Source: Methylomonas sp.
GTDB taxonomy: Bacteria; Pseudomonadota; Gammaproteobacteria; Methylococcales; Methylomonadaceae
Length of the DNA stretch: 24,798 nucleotides
Reading direction: 5' to 3'
NCBI GenBank assembly: GCA_026989715.1
Contig: JALSIU010000096.1
Span: forward strand, 1 to 24,798
Shown here: positions 1 through 7,437 of the stretch, piece after piece
How the letters are laid out: each line of letters begins with the position of its first letter
Position numbering within the stretch: the stretch's first letter is position 1
Position numbers and translations under genes: made by a program
The notes under the pieces: generated by a model
What the model saw: the letters and a program-made list of their open reading frames with translations, nothing else
What the model was told of the DNA's origin: nothing
Database searches by the model: none

Positions 1-2
1 CT

Positions 3-1646
3 GAGTTAGACCATTTGGTGCATATTAAAAATGGTGCGACACAGCAAAAAACGGCTAAGTTCGATGCATTAGAGCTGGATCAATATAATGAATTGCATAG
101 TTGCGTAAACCGAGTTGCTGAGATTGCAGCCGATATACGTGAAATGAATGTCGGTATGAATCAGCAGTTAAACAACTTAAAAACAATGTTGTTAGCGCAA
201 GATGTCATGCAAAAAGAAAATTTGGATATTGTGCGCCAAATTCGTTTATTGCCTGCCGAAAAAATAGCCTCTCGTTGTCAACGCATTGTACGGCAGACTG
301 CCAAAATAACAGAAAAAGAGGTTGCGCTAAGGATTATTGGCCAGCAAACTCTGATTGATAGTGAGACCTTAAATAAGCTCATGGACCCCTTAATGCATTT
401 ATTAAGAAATGCAGTTGACCATGGTATTGAATCGCCGGAGGTGAGGCGGGCTGCGGATAAGCCGGCGCAGGGGCAAATAACGCTTACCTTTACGAAGCAA
501 GGCAACTTTATCAGCGTGATATGCAGTGATGATGGCCAAGGATTAAACAGAGAAAAAATCTTGCAAACGGCGATCGATAAAGGTCTTATCAGTGTGCAAG
601 ATAGCGCGAAAATGACGGCTAATGATCTTAGCCGGATAATTCTAATACCGGGCTTTAGTACGCGCCAAACCAGTACGCAAGTCTCGGGGCGCGGCATAGG
701 AATGGATGCGATTCATAGTCAAGTGTTGGAAATGAATGGCTTTATGGAGATTCATTCTACAGAGCAATTAGGTATGCAGGTCAATATAACATTGCCATTA
801 TTGTTAGCTGCAACCCAAGCCGTCCTTGTCAGAGTAGGTACCACTATTTATGCGGTTGCTGAACAAGGGGTACAACAAATGCTTGCCTCAAGTGACACCC
901 ATATCGTAAAACAAGACGGACAATTTTATTATCATTATGCAGATCAAAATTATGCCATTGAGCATTTAAGTGTCTTATTAGGTTTAGGTGCTTCTGCTGA
1001 GATAGAGCTTGAGTCGATTAGAAAGCCTGCCATTTTAGTTGCCGATCGAACAGGCACGCAAAATGTGGTGTTTGTCGATGCCATTATAGGTGCGCAAGAT
1101 TTAATTATTAAATCATTTGGTGATTATGTCGCCAATATACCGGGTGTTTTAGGGGCGGCTATTTTAGGGAATGGCGATTTAGCAGCGGTATTGGATATTT
1201 ATGAATTACTTTCTATAAAACATGAATATCATTTTGACAGCAGTGATAGTGTGCCAATCGAGCCGGTACGGGCTTTGCCTAAAGTGCTGGTTATTGATGA
1301 CTCCTTGAGTGCGCGCAAGGCAACGGCGCGATTTATGCAGGATAATGGTTTTGACGTTGAGACCGCTATTGATGGCTTAGATGGTTTGGAAAAAATTGAA
1401 GAACAAATGCCGGATATTATGTTGGTCGATATGGAAATGCCGCGTATGGATGGTATCGAATTGACGGCGCATATTCGCCACCGAGATGACCTCGCTGCTC
1501 TGCCTATTATTATGATTAGTTCACGCACAACGGCAAAGCATCGAGAGCGCGCGCAAAAAGCAGGTGTTGATAAATATTTAACCAAGCCTTTTAGCGAAGA
1601 TGAGCTTATTAATGCGGTAGAGGATATTTTAGCATTTATTTATTAG
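3..1646 (+). CDS. ChpA/PilL-like hybrid chemotaxis histidine kinase, C-terminal part (5' end outside window)
   Basis: The reading frame is open from the left edge, so this is the 3' part of a longer gene; the TTG at 15 is an in-frame codon and not a credible start. It shows the end of a CheA-type kinase. The dimerisation region is followed by the ATP-binding N box LMHLLRNAVDHGIE (about 391-435) and the G boxes DDGQGL (about 530) and GRGIGMDAI (about 688). A CheW-like domain follows (about 800-1210). A C-terminal response-regulator receiver (about 1276-1640) has the acidic pair IDD, phospho-acceptor Asp in LVDMEMPRMDG (codon 1428-1430) and Lys in TKPF. Kinase-CheW-receiver order with HPt domains upstream is the layout of ChpA/PilL, which controls twitching motility and type IV pilus signalling. 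The HPt domains are not in the window, so a generic CheA hybrid remains possible. It is the last gene of its operon here; the next gene has its own promoter. Confidence 0.85.
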   Translation, partial: ELDHLVHIKNGATQQKTAKFDALELDQYNELHSCVNRVAEIAADIREMNVGMNQQLNNLKTMLLAQDVMQKENLDIVRQIRLLPAEKIASRCQRIVRQTAKITEKEVALRIIGQQTLIDSETLNKLMDPLMHLLRNAVDHGIESPEVRRAADKPAQGQITLTFTKQGNFISVICSDDGQGLNREKILQTAIDKGLISVQDSAKMTANDLSRIILIPGFSTRQTSTQVSGRGIGMDAIHSQVLEMNGFMEIHSTEQLGMQVNITLPLLLAATQAVLVRVGTTIYAVAEQGVQQMLASSDTHIVKQDGQFYYHYADQNYAIEHLSVLLGLGASAEIELESIRKPAILVADRTGTQNVVFVDAIIGAQDLIIKSFGDYVANIPGVLGAAILGNGDLAAVLDIYELLSIKHEYHFDSSDSVPIEPVRALPKVLVIDDSLSARKATARFMQDNGFDVETAIDGLDGLEKIEEQMPDIMLVDMEMPRMDGIELTAHIRHRDDLAALPIIMISSRTTAKHRERAQKAGVDKYLTKPFSEDELINAVEDILAFIY

Positions 1647-1804
1647 CATTGTAGCGAACGAGGCCTTATTTCTATACAAGTGAGGCTATCAAGATGTGCA
1701 ATTTTAATTGTTTGTCTATTTATTACTAATGGGCAGACGGCTTATATCAGTATATACTTTAGGGATATTCAAAACAGCGCAACTTGCTTGCCTAAAATAA
1801 AATC

Positions 1805-1833
1805 TTGACATAATATATGACCAGTCGTATATT
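1805..1833 (+). promoter_or_regulatory. Promoter of the TetR-family gene
   Basis: A perfect -35 TTGACA (1805-1810) is followed by a 17-base spacer and a -10 TATATT (1828-1833). The predicted transcription start near 1840 lies only a few bases before the ATG codons at 1843 and 1846. A repressor-like palindrome sits inside the spacer. Confidence 0.75.
1817..1828. promoter_or_regulatory. Operator O1 (GACCAGTC core) within the tetR promoter
   Basis: The core GACCAGTC (1819-1826) sits in an imperfect dyad with ATAT on both flanks, between the -35 and -10 boxes. Its reverse complement GACTGGTC recurs at 2510-2517 in front of the next gene. Matching sites before the regulator and its neighbour suggest autorepression and control of the neighbour by the TetR protein; this is inference from position and repetition. 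Confidence 0.65.
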
Positions 1834-1842
1834 TTAATCCCA

Positions 1843-2442
1843 ATGATGACCAATAAACTGACCAAACGTAATAATTTACTTGACCAAGGCGTACATTTGT
1901 TAATGACACAAGGCTACCATGCAACCGGTGTCAATGAAATTGCCAAAGCAGTCAATGTCCCTAAAGGCTCTTTTTACAGTTATTTCGATAGCAAAGAGGC
2001 CTTTGCCGCCGAAGCGATTAGCCACTATATCGAGCCGTTTATTCAGCTATTAAAACAACATATTGAACGCTCGCCTGAGGATGCCTTAGCAGCTTTAAAA
2101 AATTACTATGCCGAGCTAATAGTTGCTGTTGCAAAAAATGGCTATAAAGGCGGCTGTTTACTGGGCAACATGATGGGAGAAGTCGGTGATACCAGTGAAC
2201 TGTGTAATCAGGCACTGAAATCGGCGGTTGAACGCTACCGATTATTGCAATATAAAGCCTTATTGCAAGCACAGACACAAGGCACGGTACGCCAGGATAG
2301 AAGTGCTGAAATGATGGCCAATTTATTGGTTAATAATTGGCAGGGCGCGTTATTACGCATGAAAATTGAGCAATCGGTACAACCCTTGGAAGAATTTTGT
2401 GAAACTTTATTAGGCGATTATTTTATCGTTAAGGAAACGTAA
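1843..2442 (+). CDS. TetR/AcrR-family repressor, NemR-like
   Basis: A DNA-binding repressor of about 198 residues, normal for the family. The N-terminal helix-turn-helix is clear: TGVNEIAKAVNVPKGSFYSYF followed by DSKEAF. The ligand-binding half resembles E. coli NemR. It has the segment GGCLLGNMMGEVGD with Cys105 and, 69 residues later, Lys174 in LLRMKIEQSVQPLEEF. NemR senses reactive electrophiles and hypochlorite through Cys106 and Lys175, the same spacing, so a redox or electrophile sensor is inferred. Start: ATG at 1843 or 1846; both directly follow the predicted transcription start and neither has a ribosome binding site, so the message may be leaderless. Helix 1 begins right after this point, so a later start would damage the DNA-binding domain. 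The gene ends in a terminator hairpin and is flanked by two copies of the same operator core. Confidence 0.85.
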   Translation: MMTNKLTKRNNLLDQGVHLLMTQGYHATGVNEIAKAVNVPKGSFYSYFDSKEAFAAEAISHYIEPFIQLLKQHIERSPEDALAALKNYYAELIVAVAKNGYKGGCLLGNMMGEVGDTSELCNQALKSAVERYRLLQYKALLQAQTQGTVRQDRSAEMMANLLVNNWQGALLRMKIEQSVQPLEEFCETLLGDYFIVKET

Positions 2443-2460
2443 AGCTATCATAAAGCAGAG

Positions 2461-2491
2461 CGATACAGTGATACCGCTGTATCGTTTTTTT
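2461..2491 (+). terminator. Rho-independent terminator after the tetR gene
   Basis: CGATACAG (2461-2468) pairs with CTGTATCG (2477-2484). A T-G and a G-C pair inside extend the stem to about 10 pairs around an ATAC loop. Seven T residues follow (2485-2491). Confidence 0.85.
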
Positions 2492-2508
2492 AAACGACCA
2501 ATATAAGA

Positions 2509-2518
2509 TGACTGGTCA
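2509..2518. promoter_or_regulatory. Operator O2 (TGACTGGTCA) before the small membrane protein gene
   Basis: TGACTGGTCA is a palindrome apart from its central two bases and is the reverse complement of the O1 core. It follows a possible -10 TATAAG (2502-2507), so a repressor bound here would cover the likely transcription start of the gene at 2546. No good -35 box is visible. Confidence 0.55.
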
Positions 2519-2545
2519 GTTTTTGTTAAAGAAAGGTAAGTGAAT

Positions 2546-2962
2546 ATGTTGATGCTTGAATACAAAAATATTGCTTGGTGGTACTGGTTGCTAACAGCCA
2601 TACTGCTAACGACTGGTGTGTTGGAAAATGGTTGGGGGTTTATATGGGCAATCGCTTTGACCATTTTTCAACTTATTCATTTTAGTGTTCGGGCAGGAAA
2701 TATAACGGCCTTTCCTGTACAAGTACGTTTTTGGTATCTTATGCTCTTATTGCTTGCATTGCCGGAACCAATGCAGTGGCTATATTGGATTCCCTGTATT
2801 GGTACTTGGGCGCAGGTCATCTTTGCTTATTGTGCTATGGCGCGTATGGTGTCACTATTGCCTTGGAATCGAGAGGAGGCTTTTTCGTTAAGTCTTTTAG
2901 CTAAAACCTTTTTATCGCGTCCGGTAAGAGGGAGCGTGCAACAAGGATTTACAGAAAGATAA
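2546..2962 (+). CDS. Small integral membrane protein of unknown function
   Basis: About 138 residues, not recognised as a named family. It is strongly hydrophobic with roughly four membrane segments: around residues 10-25, 30-45, 60-75 and 80-100. Many Trp and Tyr residues lie near the membrane borders, and a short basic tail follows (FLSRPVRGS). ATG 2546 is preferred over the in-frame GTG 2540 because the purine-rich GAAAGG (2531-2536) is 9 bases from the ATG but only 3 from the GTG. The gene lies downstream of the NemR-like repressor and has the same operator core in front, so it is probably the repressor's target. In E. coli the NemR targets are enzymes (nemA, gloA), so this pairing is different. 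Function is unknown. Confidence 0.7.
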   Translation: MLMLEYKNIAWWYWLLTAILLTTGVLENGWGFIWAIALTIFQLIHFSVRAGNITAFPVQVRFWYLMLLLLALPEPMQWLYWIPCIGTWAQVIFAYCAMARMVSLLPWNREEAFSLSLLAKTFLSRPVRGSVQQGFTER

Positions 2963-3025
2963 TACAAAAGTTGATACTTTAGCTTAGAATTTAGGTCGCA
3001 CCGGTCATAAATCATAATAAACTTT

Positions 3026-3068
3026 CCCTCGCTTTTATAGAGGTATTTTTATACTTATAAAGCAAGGG
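3026..3068. repeat. Long imperfect hairpin upstream of the mla operon
   Basis: CCCTCGCTTTTAT (3026-3038) pairs with ATAAAGCAAGGG (3057-3068) with one mismatch and one bulge. An inner stem AGGTAT/ATACTT closes on a TTTT loop (3047-3050). No T-run follows, so it does not look like a standard terminator. It ends 8 bases before a perfect -10 hexamer (TATAAT, 3077-3082). Confidence 0.6.
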
Positions 3069-3087
3069 TTTGACTCTATAATATAGG

Positions 3088-4224
3088 TTGTCTCTTTTGA
3101 AAAAATGCGTCTTAAAACTGTCTATTGCTGAGCAGCATGTGGGCACAGCCATTATTGGCGGTGACTGGGTGATTGGTAATCGTGTGCCCATGTTTGCTGT
3201 TTTGCAACGACAATTGCAGGCACAGTCATGCCGAAAGTTGTCGTTGCAAGGAGTGGGTTTGGGCAGGTGGGATAGCCGCTTAGTGTTGTTTTTATATGAT
3301 TTAGAGACGTATTGTACGGCGCAAAATATTGACCTAGATATGACCGCGATGCCGGTTGCGGCTCAAGGCTTGCTTAAACAGGCTTCTGCTTTTCCGGTGC
3401 GTGAAAGCGGACAAAAAACGCCGGTGTCTATTTCATGGCTTGCACGTTTAGGCGAACATAGCTTAAGCGTGATACGTCAGACAAAAAGTGTTGCGACTTT
3501 TGTGGGCAATATTTGTTTGAGTATTATGCGGTTATTACGCGGCAAAGCATGTTTTCGGCAGCGTGATTTATGGTTGGTAATGCAGGACTGTGGGCCTAGA
3601 GCATTACCTATTGTGACTTTAATCAGCCTGTTGGTGGGTTTGATTCTGGCATTTGTGGGTGCGGTGCAATTAAAAATATTTGGCGCACAAATTTATGTAG
3701 CGAACTTGGTTGGCTTAGGCATGGTGCGCGAAATGGGGGCGATGATGACCGCTATCATTATGGCGGGGCGCACAGGGGCGGCGTTTGCTTCTCAATTAGG
3801 CTCTATGCAAGTGAATGAAGAAATTGATGCGTTAAAGACCTTAGGCATTTCTGCGCTGGATTTTTTGGTGTTGCCGCGTTTATTGGCTTTGGTGTTGATG
3901 TTGCCGCTATTATGTTTATATGCTGATTTTATTGGCATTATCGGTGGTTTGTTGGTGGCCGTTACTATGCTGGATATTTCTTTTATGGAGTATGTGGTAC
4001 AAACTCAAAGTGCTTTGGCGTTGCATGACCTCTGGGCGGGGCTATTTAAAAGTAGTGTTTTTGGCGTATTGGTTGCAGTGTCGGGCTGTATGCAGGGCAT
4101 GCAATGTGGTCGCAGTTCGTCTTCTGTTGGCGATGCTGCGACATCTGCTGTGGTGGCCGGTATTGTGAGTATTGTCGTGGCAGATGCGATTTTGACGGTC
4201 ATTTATCAACTGGTGGGCGTGTAA
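3088..4224 (+). CDS. mlaE: MlaE-family lipid ABC transporter permease with N-terminal STAS domain
   Basis: Inner-membrane permease of an Mla-type system that moves phospholipids between the inner and outer membranes. Residues about 1-110 form a STAS-like domain (GDWVIGNRVP, then LQRQLQAQSCRKLSLQGV). Residues about 140-378 are the MlaE domain with about five membrane segments and the family hallmark GMVREMGAMMTAIIMAGRTG, then ASQLGSMQVNEEIDALKTLG. In E. coli the STAS role is played by separate MlaB; here it is fused, as in many MlaE-family proteins of about 370-380 residues. No ATG lies near the start and a TAA (3079-3081) bounds the frame, so it begins at TTG 3088 or TTG 3097. A perfect -10 hexamer TATAAT (3077-3082) lies directly upstream, which is awkwardly close for a start at 3088. 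mlaF follows after two bases. Confidence 0.9.
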   Translation: MSLLKKCVLKLSIAEQHVGTAIIGGDWVIGNRVPMFAVLQRQLQAQSCRKLSLQGVGLGRWDSRLVLFLYDLETYCTAQNIDLDMTAMPVAAQGLLKQASAFPVRESGQKTPVSISWLARLGEHSLSVIRQTKSVATFVGNICLSIMRLLRGKACFRQRDLWLVMQDCGPRALPIVTLISLLVGLILAFVGAVQLKIFGAQIYVANLVGLGMVREMGAMMTAIIMAGRTGAAFASQLGSMQVNEEIDALKTLGISALDFLVLPRLLALVLMLPLLCLYADFIGIIGGLLVAVTMLDISFMEYVVQTQSALALHDLWAGLFKSSVFGVLVAVSGCMQGMQCGRSSSSVGDAATSAVVAGIVSIVVADAILTVIYQLVGV

Positions 4225-4226
4225 GC

Positions 4227-4976
4227 ATGACAGAGGTGCATATTGAAGTCAGTGGTTTGACCATGGCTTATGATGATTTTATTATCCAGCAGAATCTTAA
4301 TTTTAAAATTCATAAAGGGGATATTTTTATTGTAATGGGCGGTAATGGTTGTGGCAAAAGTACGTTGTTGCGCCATTTATTAGGCTTAAAAAAGCCTCTT
4401 GCCGGCGATATTTATTATCAACAGCAAAATTTATGGCAAGTTTCCGCTAAAAAGCGCAATGCGATTATGCGTGCAAATGGTGTGATGTATCAAAGTGGCG
4501 CGTTATGGAGTTCTTTGACATTGGCTGAAAATATTGCCTTGCCCTTAGAAGAGTATACGGATTTAAGTGCCGATGAAATTAAAGGTCTGGCTTATTTGAA
4601 ATTGGCACTGGTGGGGTTGGTGGGGTTTGAGGAATATTATCCTGCCGAAATTAGTGGTGGCATGAAAAAAAGAGCAGGCTTGGCACGCGCTTTATCATTG
4701 GATCCGGATATTTTGTTTTTTGATGAGCCGTCTGCCGGCTTAGACCCTGTGAGTGCTAAATTATTAGATGATTTGATTATCAGTATTCAAGCGAGTTTAG
4801 GTACGACGATTGTGGTGGTCACGCATGATTTACCCAGTTTGTTTGCCATTGGAACGGATGCGATTTTTTTGGATTCACTTAGTAAAACCTTGATTGCACA
4901 AGGCGCACCGAATGATTTGTTGCATGACTGTCCGCACCCTGTTGTGCAACAGTTTTTAAGTCGTGGTCAAAGCTGA
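4227..4976 (+). CDS. mlaF: MlaF-like ABC transporter ATP-binding protein
   Basis: ATPase subunit that powers the MlaE/MlaD lipid transporter on the cytoplasmic face. Of 249 residues, the usual size, it has all motifs: Walker A GGNGCGKST (38-46), ABC signature ISGGMKKR (Ser at 143), Walker B ILFFDEP with Asp166 and Glu167, the D-loop SAGLDP, and the switch His200 in VTHD. The frame is open further upstream to 4104, but the ATG at 4227 is chosen because it starts just two bases after the mlaE stop, consistent with translational coupling, and matches the family N-terminus (TEVHIEVSGLTMAYDDF). The 79-base gap to mlaD contains no obvious terminator, so all three genes are probably one transcript. 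Confidence 0.93.
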   Translation: MTEVHIEVSGLTMAYDDFIIQQNLNFKIHKGDIFIVMGGNGCGKSTLLRHLLGLKKPLAGDIYYQQQNLWQVSAKKRNAIMRANGVMYQSGALWSSLTLAENIALPLEEYTDLSADEIKGLAYLKLALVGLVGFEEYYPAEISGGMKKRAGLARALSLDPDILFFDEPSAGLDPVSAKLLDDLIISIQASLGTTIVVVTHDLPSLFAIGTDAIFLDSLSKTLIAQGAPNDLLHDCPHPVVQQFLSRGQS

Positions 4977-5055
4977 TTTGTCTATTTTAAGGGATGAGCT
5001 TTGTGCAATAATAAGCGTAACGCCTGTTGAGTAGCAATGATGAGAAGTGAATTAG

Positions 5056-6051
5056 ATGAGTAAACGCGCGAACCCAACGATTATTGGTGCATTTGTACTA
5101 GGGGCTATTATTATCGCTGTATTTGGTATTTCTCTTTTAAGCAGTGGTCAATTTTTCAGTGAAAAATCAGAGTTTGTGGTTTATTTCGATGAATCGGTAA
5201 ATGGCTTATCTGTTGGTTCGCTGGTTAAAATGCAGGGCGTACCGATTGGTAAGGTCACTGATATTCAAGTGCAACTACATCCTGAGAATAATCGTATTTT
5301 AACCCCTGTTTTTATTGAAATTGACCATGAAAAATGTTGGCAGTTATTGCGGCATAAGAAGAAAAATACGCAACAAGCCTTAATGGAGCAGTTAATCGAA
5401 GATGGTTTGCGTTTGCAGTTGCAATATACCAGTTTGGTCACGGGTAAGCTTTATATAGAGTCTTTATTGCGTCCTGATTCGCCGGTGAGCCTAATGCATT
5501 TGAATCAAGATTTTGCGGAGTTGCCGGCGATTTCTTCTAATAGCCAAAAAGTTCAAAATAATATTAGCGATGCTATTCGTGAAATTCAAAATATCCCTTT
5601 CCAGGAATTATTTGCGGAATTATTAGTCACCGTTAAAAATGTTAAACAATTAACAGGCTCTGATGATATGCAGCAAGTCATACACCTTTTAGCCACTACA
5701 TTAGTAGAAGTAAACGGTATTATGCGTGTTGTTAACCGGCATTCGGAAGGTATTGCCGCGCATGCAGAAAGCACTTTAAAGCATTCAAGTGCTGCGATGG
5801 CAAAATTAGATAAAGGCGTTGCACCTTTATTGGCAGATGCGCATGTGACGTTGGCGAGCAGTCGTCAAATGTTGGCGCAATTGCAACAGAGTGCTGGTGA
5901 TATTGGTGCCGCCTTTAATCCGGAGACGCCATTACAGCAAAATTTAAATAGTACATTGCTTGAATTACGCCGTGCGGCAAAGTCTTTACGTTTATTGGCG
6001 GATTATTTAGAACGCTATCCTGAAGCGTTAATTAAGGGGAAAAGCGAGTAG
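5056..6051 (+). CDS. mlaD: MlaD-like MCE-domain lipid-binding protein
   Basis: Periplasmic lipid-binding component, anchored in the inner membrane. One N-terminal membrane segment (about residues 9-30, TIIGAFVLGAIIIAVFGISL) is followed by an MCE domain (about 38-120) with the typical VNGLSVGSLVKMQGVPIGKV. The remaining 200 residues are mostly helical and rich in Ala, Gln and Leu, making it longer than E. coli MlaD (about 180 residues). The length fits MlaD-family proteins that form extended helical barrels. A separate MlaC-like carrier or a PqiC-like lipoprotein would be expected next, but the next gene is merR, so the partner, if any, is elsewhere. Confidence 0.9.
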   Translation: MSKRANPTIIGAFVLGAIIIAVFGISLLSSGQFFSEKSEFVVYFDESVNGLSVGSLVKMQGVPIGKVTDIQVQLHPENNRILTPVFIEIDHEKCWQLLRHKKKNTQQALMEQLIEDGLRLQLQYTSLVTGKLYIESLLRPDSPVSLMHLNQDFAELPAISSNSQKVQNNISDAIREIQNIPFQELFAELLVTVKNVKQLTGSDDMQQVIHLLATTLVEVNGIMRVVNRHSEGIAAHAESTLKHSSAAMAKLDKGVAPLLADAHVTLASSRQMLAQLQQSAGDIGAAFNPETPLQQNLNSTLLELRRAAKSLRLLADYLERYPEALIKGKSE

Positions 6052-6089
6052 TTCACTGAATTTAGATGGATTGCAATGAGTGAAAATAA

Positions 6090-6509
6090 ATGAATCTTAC
6101 TATTGGGAAATTAGCTAAAAAAGCCAATGTCACTATTGAAACAATACGTTATTATCAGCGAATAGGCTTATTGCTTGAGCCTGATAAACCAACGACAGGT
6201 TACCGCCAATATCCATTAGAGGCAATTGCTAGGCTGCATTTTATTAAACGCGCTCAGCAATCGGGCTTTACCTTAAAGGAAATTGCAGAATTATTAGCAT
6301 TAGATGGACAGCATTGCAAAGATGTACAAAAAATGGCCGAACAGAAACGTAGGCAAATTGATGCACAATTAAAAGATTTAACGGCACTGCGTAATGTGCT
6401 TGATGGCTTAATTAAAGGTTGCCGGCAAAACCGGTCAACTGAGCATTGCTCCCTTATTGATGTCTTTTCCGGTTTGCAAAAGCCTTCTTCTGATAGCTTA
6501 AAAAAATAA
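6090..6509 (+). CDS. merR: Mercury-type MerR transcriptional regulator
   Basis: Metal-responsive activator/repressor of 139 residues. The N-terminal winged helix is typical (LTIGKLAKKANVTIETIRYY, then QRIGLL). Residues about 75-110 form the dimerisation helix. The three Hg(II) ligands are present: Cys76 (GQHCKD), Cys111 (IKGCRQ) and Cys120 (EHCSLI). Their spacing of 35 and 9 residues is the same as Cys82, Cys117 and Cys126 of the Tn501 protein, which favours mercury over copper, zinc or lead sensing. Unlike Tn501 and Tn21, where merR is divergent, it lies upstream of merT on the same strand, with the operator between the two genes. It follows mlaD by 38 bases without an evident promoter, so it may be partly read through from the mla operon. 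Confidence 0.92.
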   Translation: MNLTIGKLAKKANVTIETIRYYQRIGLLLEPDKPTTGYRQYPLEAIARLHFIKRAQQSGFTLKEIAELLALDGQHCKDVQKMAEQKRRQIDAQLKDLTALRNVLDGLIKGCRQNRSTEHCSLIDVFSGLQKPSSDSLKK

Positions 6510-6519
6510 ATATTTTCCC

Positions 6520-6551
6520 TTGACCCTGTTCTATAGAACAGGATTTAAACT
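6520..6551 (+). promoter_or_regulatory. MerR-controlled promoter with perfect palindromic operator
   Basis: A -35 TTGACC (6520-6525) is followed by the perfect 18-base palindrome CCTGTTCTATAGAACAGG (6525-6542) and then a weak -10: TTAAAC (6545-6550, spacer 19) or TAAACT (6546-6551, spacer 20). An over-long spacer filled by a dyad is the mark of MerR-family promoters, which the activator untwists. The palindrome differs from the classical Tn501 operator, which has GTAC arms. Confidence 0.85.
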
Positions 6552-6596
6552 CTCCCAATATTGATTAATGCATAAGGTTAACTTTTGGAGAGTATG

Positions 6597-6962
6597 ATGG
6601 CACAGAAACCACCAACAACTAATCAAGGTGTCGCTTGGTTGAATATGGCTGCAATATTGGCTGCGATAGGTGCTTCTGCTTGTTGCGTTGGCCCTTTACT
6701 TCTTTTATCTCTAGGCATTGGTGGGGCATGGATGAGTACTTTAACGTCCATGACAGCGGTAAGGCCTTTCTTTTTTGCTTTGACTCTGCTTTTTATCTGG
6801 CTTGGGTTTATGAAACTCTATTTATCCGAAGACGACTGTCAAGCGGGGGATATTTGTGCTGCAACGACAGTGCAACGTAATCAAAAAATTATTTTTTGGA
6901 TTGTATCTACCGCTATTTTATTATTGCTCAGTTTTCCATGGTTTGCGCCCTATTTTATGTAA
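6597..6962 (+). CDS. merT: MerT-like mercuric ion transport protein
   Basis: Inner-membrane protein that receives Hg(II) from MerP and carries it into the cytoplasm. About 121 residues with three membrane segments. The first carries the vicinal pair ACCVGP, the loop after the second holds a further pair (DDCQAGDIC), and the third is near the C-terminus. This cysteine arrangement is that of MerT. ATG 6597 is preferred over ATG 6594 because GGAG (6587-6590) then has a 6-base spacer. The stop codon overlaps an in-frame ATG of the merP frame (TAATG at 6960-6964). Confidence 0.9.
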   Translation: MAQKPPTTNQGVAWLNMAAILAAIGASACCVGPLLLLSLGIGGAWMSTLTSMTAVRPFFFALTLLFIWLGFMKLYLSEDDCQAGDICAATTVQRNQKIIFWIVSTAILLLLSFPWFAPYFM

Positions 6963-6973
6963 TGGTGATAAAA

Positions 6974-7297
6974 ATGAAAAAGATGAAAAGTCTGCCGGTC
7001 GTATTGAGTTTAATGATGGGGTTAGTGTCTGCGCAAATACTGCAAGCGAAACCGGCCGCACCCACACAGCATAATATTCAGTCAGTTTTGCTGGATATAC
7101 AAAATATGAGCTGTGCCATGTGCCCCTTTACTATTAGAAAGGCTTTGCAGGGCGTTGCAGGTGTGCGCAGTGCTAAAGTGGATTTTGAGAGTAAAACGGC
7201 AAATGTGATGTTTGACCCCCAAAAAACTAATATAGAAACGCTGATTAAAGCGACTACTAATGTGGGTTACCCTGCAACTGTGCATTTAGAAAAATAA
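6974..7297 (+). CDS. merP: MerP-like periplasmic mercury-binding protein
   Basis: Small periplasmic heavy-metal carrier of 107 residues before processing. A signal peptide (basic MKKMK, hydrophobic core, likely cleavage after QILQA) precedes one HMA domain with the metal motif NMSCAMCPFTIRKAL. The tail matches MerP (TKATTNVGYPATV). An in-frame ATG at 6962 overlaps the merT stop and is an alternative start; 6974 gives the usual signal-peptide length. No mercuric reductase (merA) or lyase (merB) follows; the next gene is on the other strand. Confidence 0.9.
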   Translation: MKKMKSLPVVLSLMMGLVSAQILQAKPAAPTQHNIQSVLLDIQNMSCAMCPFTIRKALQGVAGVRSAKVDFESKTANVMFDPQKTNIETLIKATTNVGYPATVHLEK

Positions 7298-7437
7298 TAT
7301 AAATACGGTTGGATTAATAGTTAAGCATTGCAGGCCGGGGCTTTATTATAGAGTGACGGTCTATTGTGCTTAAGCCTTTCATAACTGATGTGGCTTGTTA
7401 GAGTGCATGCGACTGTTGTGTTGAGTCAAATAAATAT

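Noticed and set aside
278..697. 139-residue open frame on the - strand
   Set aside because: It lies wholly within the kinase ATP-binding domain, whose + strand motifs are unmistakable; the antisense product is unlike any protein.
1229..1585. 118-residue open frame on the - strand
   Set aside because: Antisense to the conserved receiver domain; a shadow of the + strand gene.
4104..4226. Upstream extension of the mlaF reading frame
   Set aside because: It overlaps the conserved end of mlaE, and the added residues do not resemble an ABC ATPase N-terminus; ATG 4227 fits.
7321..7373. Inverted repeat TTAAGCA ... TGCTTAA between merP and the convergent gene
   Set aside because: Seven-base arms 39 bases apart without a T-run; compatible with chance in AT-rich sequence, so not called a terminator.
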